A stretch of DNA of 33,387 nt from DASXPG01 sp044449445 (GTDB taxonomy: Bacteria; Gemmatimonadota; Gemmatimonadetes; Gemmatimonadales; JACORV01): assembly GCA_044449445.1 (NCBI GenBank), contig JBIOIA010000006.1, forward strand, positions 1-33,387, written 5' to 3'. The notes below the pieces were generated by a model. That model saw only the letters and a program-made list of their open reading frames with translations. It was not told the origin of the DNA and searched no databases. Position numbers and translations under genes: made by a program. This document shows, in pieces, positions 15,113-23,790 of the stretch. How positions within the stretch are numbered: position 1 is the first letter of the stretch; every line of letters begins with the position of its first letter.

Positions 15113-18100
15113 CTACCGTATGATGATGTTGGCGCCGCCACCGAATGCGCCACTCGGCACGCCCGAGCCCGGCGCGAACACGCCACCCGGCGTGCCCGAC
15201 GTCCCCGAGCGGATCGCCGCGAGGTAGCGCCGGTCGAGATACGCAGCGATGAGATCGGGCAGCTTGCGCCACTGCGCGCCGGTGAGCAGCCCCTTGATCC
15301 CCGGGGCGGCGGTCATGAGCAGATCCACGGATGCCTCGCGTGCCCGCCGGTATTGACTGTACACGTCATCGTGGTCGTACCGATCGGGCAAGGTCGCGTA
15401 GTGCCGGATGAGCGGCGTCCAGATCGAGTCGAGGTGGATCACGTACCACCGGTTCAGCGTCGCGATGCTGTCGGCCTGGGCGCCGGTGAGATGCAGGCTG
15501 TCGGCCTGCGAGAGAATCGTCGCGATCGGGTTGATGAGGCCGCCGGAGCCGTACGCGCCCCTCAGGAACCCTTCGGGTATCCTCGTCCCCGCCAGCGTGC
15601 GACCGCGGTCGAGCGTCTGGGTGAGGTTCTGGCGTTCGCGCGTGGGTCCGAGGTCGAACCTGAGCGACAGCGTCACCGCCACGGGGTTGCGGACCGTGCT
15701 GAACGACTGGCTCGTCGAGCCGAACCGCTGATTCACCTCGTAGATGAAGCGATGCGCCGCAGGGTCGAAGCCGTGCACGACGAGGAGCCGGGGATCGGGC
15801 GTGGGCGTCTGGCCCCACCCGTGGAGGTTGTTCTCACCGTGCAGGATCAGGTCGGCCGCGCCGAGCGGGTTCGCGACCTGCAGCGAGAGCGTGGCACGCT
15901 GCGGCATCCGGATCTTGATGGGGTTGAAGGCGATGCTCAGGAATCCCGACGAGGTCCACGGCCCCTCGCAGCTGTTGCGCCCCGCGACGTGCCCCAGCTG
16001 CGAGCGGAGGCAGCTGCTCACGCTGCCGGACGAGCCGGCGAGCAGCGCCTTCATCCCCGAGGCCAGCGCCGTGTCGGCGGTGACGGCAGGGTCGGCGACG
16101 AAAGCCCGATCGTTGGCGTAGCCGTCGCCGTTGATGTCGCCGCTCACGAGCGGCGTGTACGGCGTGCCCGACGTGAAGCGCTGGAACCAGTTCACCCGGA
16201 ACAGATCGAGCAGGTTGACGCCGACCGTCACCTGGATCTGGTGCCGCCAGTCCCCCGATGACCGGCCCGCGGAGACGTCGAACGGGTTCCCGTCCGTGCT
16301 CGTGAAGCCGCTGACCCGGTCGCGCACGCTGTTGAGCGTATAGGCGATGCCCCAGGTGAACTGCGAGTTTACCGAGAGCGGCGAGAGCTGCAGCTGGAGC
16401 TGTTGACTCACCGACCGGAAGTCGGAGCGCGACGCCGTGACGTGATTGAACAGCGCGGACACGCGTGAACCGTTGGTCGCAACCGCGCCGGTTGCCGGCA
16501 CGATGCTCGTGTCCGGGACGAAAACGAGCCGGTTGCCCTCGTCCGGCAGCGTGAACCCGGTCGTGGGTTTGAAGTTGAGATCCACGAAACCGGACTGGTT
16601 CAGGTTCAGCGAATAGGTGCCGGTGAGCGTCGCCATGATCCGGTTGTCCAGGATCGGCCGCGTCCACTGGAGGTTCGTTCGCACGCTGCGCTGCGCGGAG
16701 TATGCCGGGTCGAACAGCGCGACGTTCGGCACGCCGTTGGCGAACGTCGAGCCGGCGCCGCCGGCGCACTGAGTGGGAATGGTGGAGGCGTCGGCCGCGT
16801 ACGCGCTCCAGTCGGGCGTCGGAGCGGCGGGGCCGAAGCAGGTGATCTGCTGAGCCCCCGATGCCAGGCCGGTGTTGATCATGGCCTGGCTTGGCAGCTG
16901 GGCGCCCGGCGTGTTCTGGAACACGCCGATGCCGCCGCGGATGATGCCCCGCGGGATCCGTGCCGCTCCCTGGAACGCGCCGATCTGCTGGTTTGTGCCG
17001 TAGATCCAGGAGAAACCCACCCGCGGACTGACGTACACACCGTCGGGCACGTGGTCGTTCTGGAGACCGAAGAGCGGCGCCACGGCGGGATTGAGCGTGG
17101 GGCGATCCAGGTAATGGTTGGCGTCCACGCGGGCCCCATAGACAATCTGGATGTCGGGCTTCGGGCGGTACGAGTCGCCGAGGGACAGCGCGCCCACCAG
17201 CTCGGCACCTTGCGCGGCGACCGGTGCGAGCTGCCGCGTGAACGAGGCCGGCTGTCCATTCTGGAGGTCGGCCAGCGAATTGAACGCGAAGGTGCCGAGG
17301 AGGTTGCTCGCCTGGTCGAGCGACCAGCCGTCGCGCCGGATCTCGCTCGTCAGCTTGAGACGGTGCTTGTTGTCGGTGCTGAACCAGGACAGCTGGTTCG
17401 TCAGGTCCCACGAGGTCGTGGTCGAGCTATAGCTCGCCTGGGTACCGCCGAACTGAATGGACTGGACTCCGCTGGTGCCGTCGGCGAAGTCGGATTGCAC
17501 CAGCACGCTGCCGCCCGGCAGCGCGAGGTACGGCGTGAGATAGCGGTGCGATTCGGAGAACGAGAGCCCGGTCTCGCTCAGCAGGAACGCGAGGTAGCCA
17601 GTGTGCCGGAGCCGCGCCGACCCGCTCCAGTTCGTGAAGCTGAACGAGGAGGCCGGCAGCTGCGTGGTGAGCGTCGTCGCGGGTGACGACCGGTTCCAGC
17701 TCCCGTTCATGGTGAGGTTGAGCGCCTGGCCGCTGGTCGAGGACGGCGGCGCGAAATCGAAAGAGCCGAGGATCGAGGCCTGGTCGTTGAGCCGGCTGGA
17801 AGGAACGGCGGCCACGGTCGCCGGCACGCCGGCATTGCCCAGGATGCCGAGCAGCCGGGTGACCGAATCCTTCGCCACGCCCTCGGTCTTGAGCCCCACC
17901 GGATCGGTATTGAGCAGCGTCGTCAGGTCGTTGCCGCGGCGCCCAAGCTGGTACGAGATGTTGTAGAACGCCTTGTCGTATGAGATCGGTCCGGACAGGA
18001 GCCCGCCCAGGCTCAAATTGGTGTACTGCTGCCCCAGCGCGCGTCCGGCGGGATCGGTCCATTCGAGCGCGGGCAGGTTGCCGATCGCGCTCATCGCCTG

Positions 18101-18841
18101 CACGAGGTAGTTGGAGCCGGGCTGCGTGCGCACATTCAGGGCGCCGCCGCTGAAGCCCCCCTGGGCGACGTCGTAGGGCGACGTCGCGACGGTGATGGTC
18201 ACGCCGGCATCACGCGGCAGGTCGGCGGCGCTGCTGTTCATGCCGTTCAGCGTCGTGAGGTTCTGGTCGGTGCTGAGGCCCAGCACGGAGAAGCCGGACG
18301 GGTCGCCGTTGGCGCCCGCTATGTACGTCACGCCCGGGGACGTCGCGGCCATCGCGGCCAGGTCGCCGGCCTGGTCGGGCGGGACCAGGCTGCGGTTGAT
18401 CGAGCTTTCGGTCCCGCTCACGTCCCGCGTGGTGTCGTTCCGCGCCGGGCGACGACGGTTGTCGGCCGTGATCGTGATGGTGTCGAGCGAGATCGAGCTG
18501 AGGCGGGCGTCCGCGATCAGAATACCCTCGTCGGCGAGCCGCTTCAGCTCGAAGCGACGCGGCGTGAATCCGATGGCCGCGAAGGTGACCCAGTAGTCGC
18601 CGTCGCCGCCGGGGAACGTGATGGTGTAACGTCCGTCGGAGTTGGTCCGCGCCGTCCGACTGACGTTCCCGGAGAGCGAGGTGGCCGTGACGTGCGCGTC
18701 GAGGATCGGCGCGTTGTCCGGCGCCGCCGTGACGCGGCCGCGGATGACGTCGGCCTGCGCGGCCAGCGAGCGCGCGAGCAGCAGTGCCCCGGCCGCGGCC
18801 AGGAAAGCGGACCGCGTAAGGTGTCGAGTCATTGTGGTCAT
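15113..18841 (-). CDS. TonB-dependent receptor with carboxypeptidase-regulatory N-terminus and extra C-terminal LTxxQ domain
   Basis: 1242 residues. In order: a signal peptide (AFLAAAGALLLARSLAAQ); a carboxypeptidase-regulatory-like beta domain (about 30-115; VIRGRVTAAPDNAPILDAHV, TNSDGRYTITFPGG); a TonB-box-like stretch DTITITA; a plug domain (SPGVTYIAGANGDPSGFSVLGLS, LNGMNSSAADLP); and a long outer-membrane barrel ending near PVAVTLSLRFDLGP at about residue 1064. A further 178 residues follow, with two LTGAQ motifs, helical character and a Gly-rich end (GGGANIIIR). It imports an unknown ligand across the outer membrane using TonB energy. ATG 18841 or the in-frame ATG 18832 may be used; neither has a clear ribosome-binding site. 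Confidence 0.88.
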   Translation of the reverse strand: MTTMTRHLTRSAFLAAAGALLLARSLAAQADVIRGRVTAAPDNAPILDAHVTATSLSGNVSRTARTNSDGRYTITFPGGDGDYWVTFAAIGFTPRRFELKRLADEGILIADARLSSISLDTITITADNRRRPARNDTTRDVSGTESSINRSLVPPDQAGDLAAMAATSPGVTYIAGANGDPSGFSVLGLSTDQNLTTLNGMNSSAADLPRDAGVTITVATSPYDVAQGGFSGGALNVRTQPGSNYLVQAMSAIGNLPALEWTDPAGRALGQQYTNLSLGGLLSGPISYDKAFYNISYQLGRRGNDLTTLLNTDPVGLKTEGVAKDSVTRLLGILGNAGVPATVAAVPSSRLNDQASILGSFDFAPPSSTSGQALNLTMNGSWNRSSPATTLTTQLPASSFSFTNWSGSARLRHTGYLAFLLSETGLSFSESHRYLTPYLALPGGSVLVQSDFADGTSGVQSIQFGGTQASYSSTTTSWDLTNQLSWFSTDNKHRLKLTSEIRRDGWSLDQASNLLGTFAFNSLADLQNGQPASFTRQLAPVAAQGAELVGALSLGDSYRPKPDIQIVYGARVDANHYLDRPTLNPAVAPLFGLQNDHVPDGVYVSPRVGFSWIYGTNQQIGAFQGAARIPRGIIRGGIGVFQNTPGAQLPSQAMINTGLASGAQQITCFGPAAPTPDWSAYAADASTIPTQCAGGAGSTFANGVPNVALFDPAYSAQRSVRTNLQWTRPILDNRIMATLTGTYSLNLNQSGFVDLNFKPTTGFTLPDEGNRLVFVPDTSIVPATGAVATNGSRVSALFNHVTASRSDFRSVSQQLQLQLSPLSVNSQFTWGIAYTLNSVRDRVSGFTSTDGNPFDVSAGRSSGDWRHQIQVTVGVNLLDLFRVNWFQRFTSGTPYTPLVSGDINGDGYANDRAFVADPAVTADTALASGMKALLAGSSGSVSSCLRSQLGHVAGRNSCEGPWTSSGFLSIAFNPIKIRMPQRATLSLQVANPLGAADLILHGENNLHGWGQTPTPDPRLLVVHGFDPAAHRFIYEVNQRFGSTSQSFSTVRNPVAVTLSLRFDLGPTRERQNLTQTLDRGRTLAGTRIPEGFLRGAYGSGGLINPIATILSQADSLHLTGAQADSIATLNRWYVIHLDSIWTPLIRHYATLPDRYDHDDVYSQYRRAREASVDLLMTAAPGIKGLLTGAQWRKLPDLIAAYLDRRYLAAIRSGTSGTPGGVFAPGSGVPSGAFGGGANIIIR

Positions 18842-18885
18842 GGTGCTCAGGGACAAGGACGCGCGAGGCCGGCCAAAAGTTGCAC

Positions 18886-20091
18886 CTAGTCCGCCGCCTC
18901 GCCCAGGGGCCGCTGCGCCTGGAGCCGAAAACTCTGCACCGCCGCCAGCAGGCGGTCCGCCGCGCTGGCCAGTGCCTGGGCCGACGCGGCGATCTCCTCG
19001 GTCGCGGCGGTCTGCTCCTCGGAGCTCGCCGCGATCTCCTCCGTCGAGGCCACGAGCGACTCGGTTGTCGCCGCGAGCTGGTCCAGCCGCGTGGCGATCT
19101 CCTTGACCAGCGCCTCGGACTGTCCCGCCGCCGCGCTGATGTCGGTGGACCACTTGGTGTTCTCTTTGGCGGCCGCCGCGACGCCCGCCAGCCCCTGGCT
19201 CGCCTCGCGCGCGACATTCCGCCCGGCCTCGCTGGCCTGAGCGGCGCGCGCCATCGTCTCGTGAGCGCCCTTCACGTGCTTCAGGACCTGCTGGACCGTG
19301 CCCTCGGTCGTCGCCGCGGCCTGGGCCGCCTGCGCGGCGAGCTTGCGAACCTCGTCGGCCACGACCGCGAAACCTTTCCCTTGTTCGCCGGCGCGCGAAG
19401 CCTCGATCGCGGCGTTGAGCGCGAGCATGTTGGTCTGCGTCGCGATCGCCTTGGTCTGTGTCACGAAGCGCGAGATCTGCTGCGAGGCCTGGAGCAGCGC
19501 CTGCGTCTCGGCGGCGCCCTGCTCGACGTCGCCCGCCAGCCGCTCGAGCGCGGCGCCGCTCTCCTCGAGCCGCTGCCGGTGCGTCGTGGCCAGCTCGGCG
19601 AGCGCCGTGTTGCGTCCCAGCGCCTCTCGCGCGGTCACCGCCAGGCGCTGCGCGATCGCCAGGATGCGGCCCGCGTCGCCGGCCGCGGCCTTCACGACCT
19701 CCGATTGCTCCTGCGCGCGATGCGAGAGGTCCTGGGTGGTGTGGGACATCTCCTGGCCGGAGCTCGCCATTTCCTCGGTCGAGGCGCTGATCTGGCTCGC
19801 CATCGAGGCCGCCTCGTCCGCCGCCGAGCGAATCGCGCCCACCAGCCGCCGCAGCGCGCCCACCATGCCCGAGAGCGAGAGCCCGAGGTGCTCGACCTCG
19901 CTGGTGCCGCGGCCCGGCTCGATGTCGCGCGTGAGGTCGCCCTGCGCCACAGCGCTCGCCACGTCGGCGAGCCGGGCAGCGGGCCGGGTCACGCGGCGGC
20001 TGAGCCACGCCCGCATCGCGGCGATGGTGGCAAGGACGAGGGCGAGGGCAACGATCGCGGCGCCGAGGATCGCTCGTGCGAGGGAGGGCAT
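18886..20091 (-). CDS. Methyl-accepting chemotaxis-like protein lacking a periplasmic sensor
   Basis: 401 residues. A single membrane helix (about 6-27) is followed directly by a HAMP domain (RRVTRPAARLADVASAVAQGDL) and a long coiled-coil signalling domain. The conserved tip is ATQTNMLALNAAIEASRAGEQGKG followed by FAVVADEVRKLA, the CheA/CheW-binding hairpin. A classical receptor has two membrane helices around a ligand-binding domain; this one begins after where those would be, so it must sense through the membrane, HAMP or a partner, or be a derived fragment. The ATG at 20091 fits a TAGCTT -10 box 9 nt upstream. No che genes are nearby. Confidence 0.88.
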   Translation of the reverse strand: MPSLARAILGAAIVALALVLATIAAMRAWLSRRVTRPAARLADVASAVAQGDLTRDIEPGRGTSEVEHLGLSLSGMVGALRRLVGAIRSAADEAASMASQISASTEEMASSGQEMSHTTQDLSHRAQEQSEVVKAAAGDAGRILAIAQRLAVTAREALGRNTALAELATTHRQRLEESGAALERLAGDVEQGAAETQALLQASQQISRFVTQTKAIATQTNMLALNAAIEASRAGEQGKGFAVVADEVRKLAAQAAQAAATTEGTVQQVLKHVKGAHETMARAAQASEAGRNVAREASQGLAGVAAAAKENTKWSTDISAAAGQSEALVKEIATRLDQLAATTESLVASTEEIAASSEEQTAATEEIAASAQALASAADRLLAAVQSFRLQAQRPLGEAAD

Positions 20092-20100
20092 ACGCGGGTC

Positions 20101-20114
20101 AAGCTAGCTACTTT
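20101..20114. promoter_or_regulatory. Overlapping divergent -10 boxes
   Basis: In a 32-bp gap, TAGCTT on the minus strand (20106 to 20101) lies 9 nt before the chemoreceptor ATG. TACTTT on the plus strand (20109-20114) lies 9 nt before the leuS ATG. Both would give leaderless or nearly leaderless mRNAs. The two polymerase sites overlap, so the promoters should compete. Confidence 0.45.
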
Positions 20115-20123
20115 TCAGCGGTT

Positions 20124-22571
20124 ATGGCAGAGATCCCGAGCGGGCACTACGATCCGCAATCCATAGAGCAGAAGTGGCAGCAGCGCTGGGACGAGCGGGG
20201 CACCAACCGCACCGACCTCGCCGCCGCCCGGCGGCCGTTTTACAACCTCATGATGTTCCCGTACCCCTCGGCCGAAGGGCTCCACGTCGGGAACGTGTTC
20301 GCGTTCACGGGCGCCGACATCTACGGCCGGTTCTGCCGGCTCCGGGGCGAGGACGTCTTCCAGCCGCTCGGCTTCGACGCGTTCGGGATCCACTCCGAGA
20401 ACTTCGCGCTCCGCATGGGCGTGCACCCCGCCGAGCTGATTCCGCGCAACATCGAGCGGTTTCGCAAGCAGCTCACGCGCGTCGGGCTCATGGTGGACTG
20501 GCGCTACGAGCTCTCGACCACCGATCCCGCCTACTACAAGTGGACGCAGTGGATCTTTCTCCAGCTCTACAAGGCGGGGCTCGCGTACCGGAAGCGCGCC
20601 GCGGTCAACTGGTGCCCGAAAGACAAGACCGTCCTCGCCAACGAGCAGGTGATCGCCGGAAGGTGCGAGCGCTGCGACACGCTGGTCGAGCAGCGCCTGC
20701 TCGACCAGTGGTTCTTCCGCATCACGGGCTACGCGGGCAGGCTCCTCGACCATCTCGCCTCGCTCGACTGGTCGCAGTCCACGCGTACGCTCCAGGCGAA
20801 CTGGATCGGGCGCTCCGACGGCGCCGAGCTGGTCTTCGAGGTCCCTGGAGGCCAGCGCATCGGCGTGTTCACCACGCGACCCGACACGCTCTTCGGCGCG
20901 ACGTATCTCGTGCTCGCGCCCGAGCACCCGGCGGTGGACAAGGTCACGACTGCCGAGCGGAGGCACGACGTGAACGCCTACCGCCGCGAGGTGGCGGGCC
21001 GCGACGTGGTCTCGCGCAAGGTCGGCGACAAGGAGAAGAGCGGCGTGTTCACCGGCGCGTTCGCGCGCAATCCCGCGAACGGCGAGAGCATCCCGGTCTG
21101 GATCGCCGATTACGTGCTGATGGAATACGGCACGGGCGCGATCATGGCGGTGCCGGGACACGACGAGCGCGACTTCGAGTTCGCGACCCGGTTCGGCCTG
21201 CCCATCGTGCGCGTCGTGGCGAGAGAGGGCCAGGACGGCCGAGCGCCGCTCGCCCACGCGGAGCCCGAGATCCCGGGCGGGCATCTCGTCAATTCCGGCG
21301 GGTTCGACGGCATGCCGTTCGAAGAGGCGAAGCGGGCCATCACCACGGGGCTCGTGGCGAAGGGCCTGGCCAAGCCGGTGGTGAACTACCGCATCCACGA
21401 CTGGTGCATCTCCCGGCAGCGTTACTGGGGCCCGCCGATTCCGATCATCTACTGCGACGACTGCGGGCCGCAGCCCGTGCCCGAGAAGGACCTCCCGGTC
21501 CTGCTGCCGCAGGTCGCGGACACGCGACCCGACGATTCCGGCACGTCGCCGCTCGCCAGGCACGAGAGCTGGTACCGCGTGCCGTGCCCCAAGTGCGGCA
21601 AGACAGGCCGGCGCGAGACCGACGTCTCCGACACGTTCCTCGACTCGGCGTGGTACTTCCTCCGCTACCCCTCGGCGGATCGAACCGACGTGCCCTTCGA
21701 CGCCGCGCTCACGAAGAAGTGGCTTCCGGTGCACTCGTACATCGGCGGCAACGAGCACGCGGTGCTGCACCTGCTGTACTCGCGCTTCGTCGCGATGGCC
21801 CTCAAGGACATGGGACACGTCGCGTTCGAGGAACCGTTCACGAAGTTCCGCGCGCACGGCACGATCGTGAAGGACGGCGCGAAGATGTCGAAGTCGCGCG
21901 GCAACGTCGTCGTGCCCGACAAGTACATCGAGCAGTGGGGCGCCGACACGTTCCGCATGTATCTCATGTTCCTCGGACCGTACCAGGAGGGCGGAGACTT
22001 CCGCGATTCCGGGATCAGCGGGATCCGCCGGTTCCTCGACAAGGTGTGGGGGCTGGTGGCGGACCTGACTGACGGCGGACGGGCGGACGGGCGGACGGGC
22101 GGACAGGATGGCGACGCTCTGACGCGGCTGATGCACCGCACGATCCAGAAGGTCACGCGCGACACCGAGTCGCTCGACTACAACACGGCGATCTCGGCGA
22201 TGATGGAATACGTCAACGCGCTCAAGGCCGGCGCGCCCGGGATCGAGCTGGTCGAGCCGCTGGTGCTGATGCTCGCGCCCTACGCGCCCCACTTCGCCGA
22301 GGAGTGCTGGGAGCGGCTGGGCCACAAGACCAGCGTGATGGATGCCGACTGGCCGGCCTTCGACGCCGCGCTCGCCCTCGAGGACGAGGTCGAGGTCGTG
22401 GTGCAGGTGAACGGCAAGGTCCGCGGGCGGCTGAAGCTCGCGCGCGGCACTCCGGAGCCGGCCGCGCTCGCCGCCGCCACGGCTGACGCAGCGGTGCACA
22501 AGTTCTTGGACGGCAAGGCGATACGGAAGACCATCTTCGTCCAGGACAAGCTCGTCAGCCTCGTCGTCTGA
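20124..22571 (+). CDS. leuS: Leucyl-tRNA synthetase
   Basis: 815-residue class Ia synthetase that charges tRNA-Leu. The HIGH-type motif appears as HVGN at 54-57 (PYPSAEGLHVGN), the KMSKS loop at 587-591 (DGAKMSKSRGN). The CP1 editing domain includes TTRPDTLFGATY and GTGAIMAVPGHDERD, with Asp for removal of mischarged amino acids. A zinc-knuckle-like CPKCGKTGRRE precedes SDTFLDSAWYFLRYPS. The anticodon-binding helical domain and the C-terminal VQVNGKVRGRLKL follow. An unusual hydrophilic stretch (GGRADGRTGGQDGD, about 651-664) is encoded by an 8-bp tandem repeat. ATG 20124 is chosen since sequence before it is not conserved in character. Confidence 0.96.
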   Translation: MAEIPSGHYDPQSIEQKWQQRWDERGTNRTDLAAARRPFYNLMMFPYPSAEGLHVGNVFAFTGADIYGRFCRLRGEDVFQPLGFDAFGIHSENFALRMGVHPAELIPRNIERFRKQLTRVGLMVDWRYELSTTDPAYYKWTQWIFLQLYKAGLAYRKRAAVNWCPKDKTVLANEQVIAGRCERCDTLVEQRLLDQWFFRITGYAGRLLDHLASLDWSQSTRTLQANWIGRSDGAELVFEVPGGQRIGVFTTRPDTLFGATYLVLAPEHPAVDKVTTAERRHDVNAYRREVAGRDVVSRKVGDKEKSGVFTGAFARNPANGESIPVWIADYVLMEYGTGAIMAVPGHDERDFEFATRFGLPIVRVVAREGQDGRAPLAHAEPEIPGGHLVNSGGFDGMPFEEAKRAITTGLVAKGLAKPVVNYRIHDWCISRQRYWGPPIPIIYCDDCGPQPVPEKDLPVLLPQVADTRPDDSGTSPLARHESWYRVPCPKCGKTGRRETDVSDTFLDSAWYFLRYPSADRTDVPFDAALTKKWLPVHSYIGGNEHAVLHLLYSRFVAMALKDMGHVAFEEPFTKFRAHGTIVKDGAKMSKSRGNVVVPDKYIEQWGADTFRMYLMFLGPYQEGGDFRDSGISGIRRFLDKVWGLVADLTDGGRADGRTGGQDGDALTRLMHRTIQKVTRDTESLDYNTAISAMMEYVNALKAGAPGIELVEPLVLMLAPYAPHFAEECWERLGHKTSVMDADWPAFDAALALEDEVEVVVQVNGKVRGRLKLARGTPEPAALAAATADAAVHKFLDGKAIRKTIFVQDKLVSLVV
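22074..22105 (+). repeat. 8-bp tandem repeat (4 copies) inside leuS
   Basis: Units GGCGGACG at 22074, 22082 and 22090, and GGCGGACA at 22098. The unit length is not a multiple of three, so the encoded residues come from all three frames of the repeat and a change of one copy would shift the leuS frame. It lies in a variable linker of the anticodon-binding region. Confidence 0.9.
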
Positions 22572-22605
22572 GTTCCTGCGACCATTTCACCCCTCAGCAC
22601 GTCTC

Positions 22606-22611
22606 TATAGT
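22606..22611 (+). promoter_or_regulatory. -10 box of ECF sigma gene
   Basis: TATAGT followed by 9 nt and ATG 22621, with no ribosome-binding sequence between. It indicates a leaderless-type start, or alternatively a GTG start at 22612. No standard -35 is seen. Confidence 0.45.
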
Positions 22612-22620
22612 GTGACCGTC

Positions 22621-23160
22621 ATGGCGGACACCATCCCCCTGGCCGAGGCGAAGAGCCTCGCCCTGAAGGCCCGGGCGGGCGACATCGGCGCCCTGGAGCA
22701 GCTCTACCGGGCGTACGAGGCCGGCGTCTACACGCTCGCCCGGCGGTTGACGCGCAGCGCGGAGGACGCGGAGGACGTGCTCCAGGAGACGTTCCTCGAG
22801 GTTTGCCGCTCGCTCAAGAGCTGGCGCGGCGACGGCTCGCTGTGGGGCTGGGTCCGCACGATCGCGGCGAGCAAGGCGCTGATGCGCTACCGCCGCGAGA
22901 AGGTGCGGGAGACCGAAGTGCTTGACGACGAGCTCGCGACCGGCGCGATGCGTGAGGATGTGCCGCTCCGACTGGATCTGGAGGCGGCGATGACCAGGCT
23001 GCCCGAGCGCACCCGCGCCGTCGTCTGGCTGCACGACGTGGAAGGCTACACCCACGAGGAGATCGCCGAGCTGATGGGGATGACGACGAGCTTCTCGAAG
23101 TCCCAGCTGGCGCGGGCGCATCAGAAACTGCGCCGCTGGCTCGAAGGAGCGACGACATGA
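22621..23160 (+). CDS. ECF-type RNA polymerase sigma factor
   Basis: 179 residues with only regions 2 and 4. Region 2 shows the -10-recognising helices (ALEQLYRAYEAGVYTLARRLT and AEDAEDVLQETFLEVCRSL, then WGWVRTIAASKALMRYRR). Region 4 shows LPERTRAVVWLHDVEGYTHEEIAELMG with SFSKSQLARAHQKLRRWL as the recognition helix. It directs transcription of a stress or envelope regulon. The 4-nt overlap with the next gene, a zinc-motif membrane protein, makes that the cognate anti-sigma factor. An in-frame GTG at 22612 would add three residues. Confidence 0.92.
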   Translation: MADTIPLAEAKSLALKARAGDIGALEQLYRAYEAGVYTLARRLTRSAEDAEDVLQETFLEVCRSLKSWRGDGSLWGWVRTIAASKALMRYRREKVRETEVLDDELATGAMREDVPLRLDLEAAMTRLPERTRAVVWLHDVEGYTHEEIAELMGMTTSFSKSQLARAHQKLRRWLEGATT

Positions 23161-23747
23161 TGGACCGGCACGCCACGACCGATGAGCTGCTCGCCGTCCG
23201 CGACGGCGAGGGCTCGGTGTGGGCGAAGGATCACGCGGAGATGTGCACCGCCTGCGCCGCCGAGCTGTTCCGGCTCGATCAGGTGCGCGCGCAGCTGAAG
23301 GCGCTTCCCGTGATGACGCCTCCGCGCGACCGGTGGGCGCGCATCGCGGCCGCCGTGAAGGACGAGCGGCGTGCGCGGCGGGTGCGCGGCGTCGCGGGCC
23401 TGATTTCCGCGGCCGGACTCGCGGCGCTCGTGCTGATCGCCGTGCGGCCGGCCGGCGGCGACAAGGCAAGCGAAGCCGCCGCGCTCGATCGCGCGATGGC
23501 GCGCTCGCAGGCGCTCGAGCAGACGCTAGACGCGCTCTCGCCCGAGACGCGCGCCCTGAGCGGCGACGCGGCCTCGGCGGTCGCGGAGCTCGAGGATCAC
23601 CTGGCGCGCATCGACGCCCGGCTCGCTGATCCCGCGGCGTGGCAAGGGAATCCCGGCCGCGCCGCGGAGCTGTGGCAGGAGCGCTCCGGCGTGCTTTCGG
23701 CGCTGGTGGACGTTCACGTGACCAGGGTCGCCCAAGCCGGCTTGTAA
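23157..23747 (+). CDS. Membrane anti-sigma factor with zinc-binding motif
   Basis: 196 residues. The cytoplasmic N-terminus has KDHAEMCTACAAEL, the His-x3-Cys-x2-Cys zinc motif of anti-sigma factors that mask ECF sigma factors. One membrane helix follows (about 79-97; GLISAAGLAALVLIAV). The periplasmic part is Ala-rich and helical (residues about 105-196) and resembles no sensor I know. The start ATG overlaps the sigma gene stop (ATGA). Release of sigma could follow proteolysis or zinc loss; the next gene encodes a periplasmic PDZ protein that might take part, which is inference. Confidence 0.83.
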   Translation: MMDRHATTDELLAVRDGEGSVWAKDHAEMCTACAAELFRLDQVRAQLKALPVMTPPRDRWARIAAAVKDERRARRVRGVAGLISAAGLAALVLIAVRPAGGDKASEAAALDRAMARSQALEQTLDALSPETRALSGDAASAVAELEDHLARIDARLADPAAWQGNPGRAAELWQERSGVLSALVDVHVTRVAQAGL

Positions 23748-23755
23748 GCCTTCGG

Positions 23756-23776
23756 CTTTCAGCTTTCGACTTTCAA
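23756..23776 (+). repeat. CTTTCAG-type repeat element, three units
   Basis: Three 7-bp units, CTTTCAG, CTTTCGA and CTTTCAA, in the 43-bp gap between the anti-sigma and PDZ genes. The same unit is found at 26747-26774 in four perfect copies and singly at 10352-10358. Confidence 0.65.
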
Positions 23777-23790
23777 CTGAGGTTGTCCCC

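Noticed and set aside
18842..20008. Upstream extension of the TonB-dependent receptor frame to 20008 (a 1631-residue reading)
   Set aside because: The frame stays open only because GC-rich DNA lacks stops. This part lies on the same strand in another frame of the chemoreceptor gene, and the receptor's signal peptide begins at 18841/18832.
20115..22499. 794-residue antisense frame opposite leuS
   Set aside because: Shadow of leuS, which has HVGN and KMSKS motifs in the correct places.
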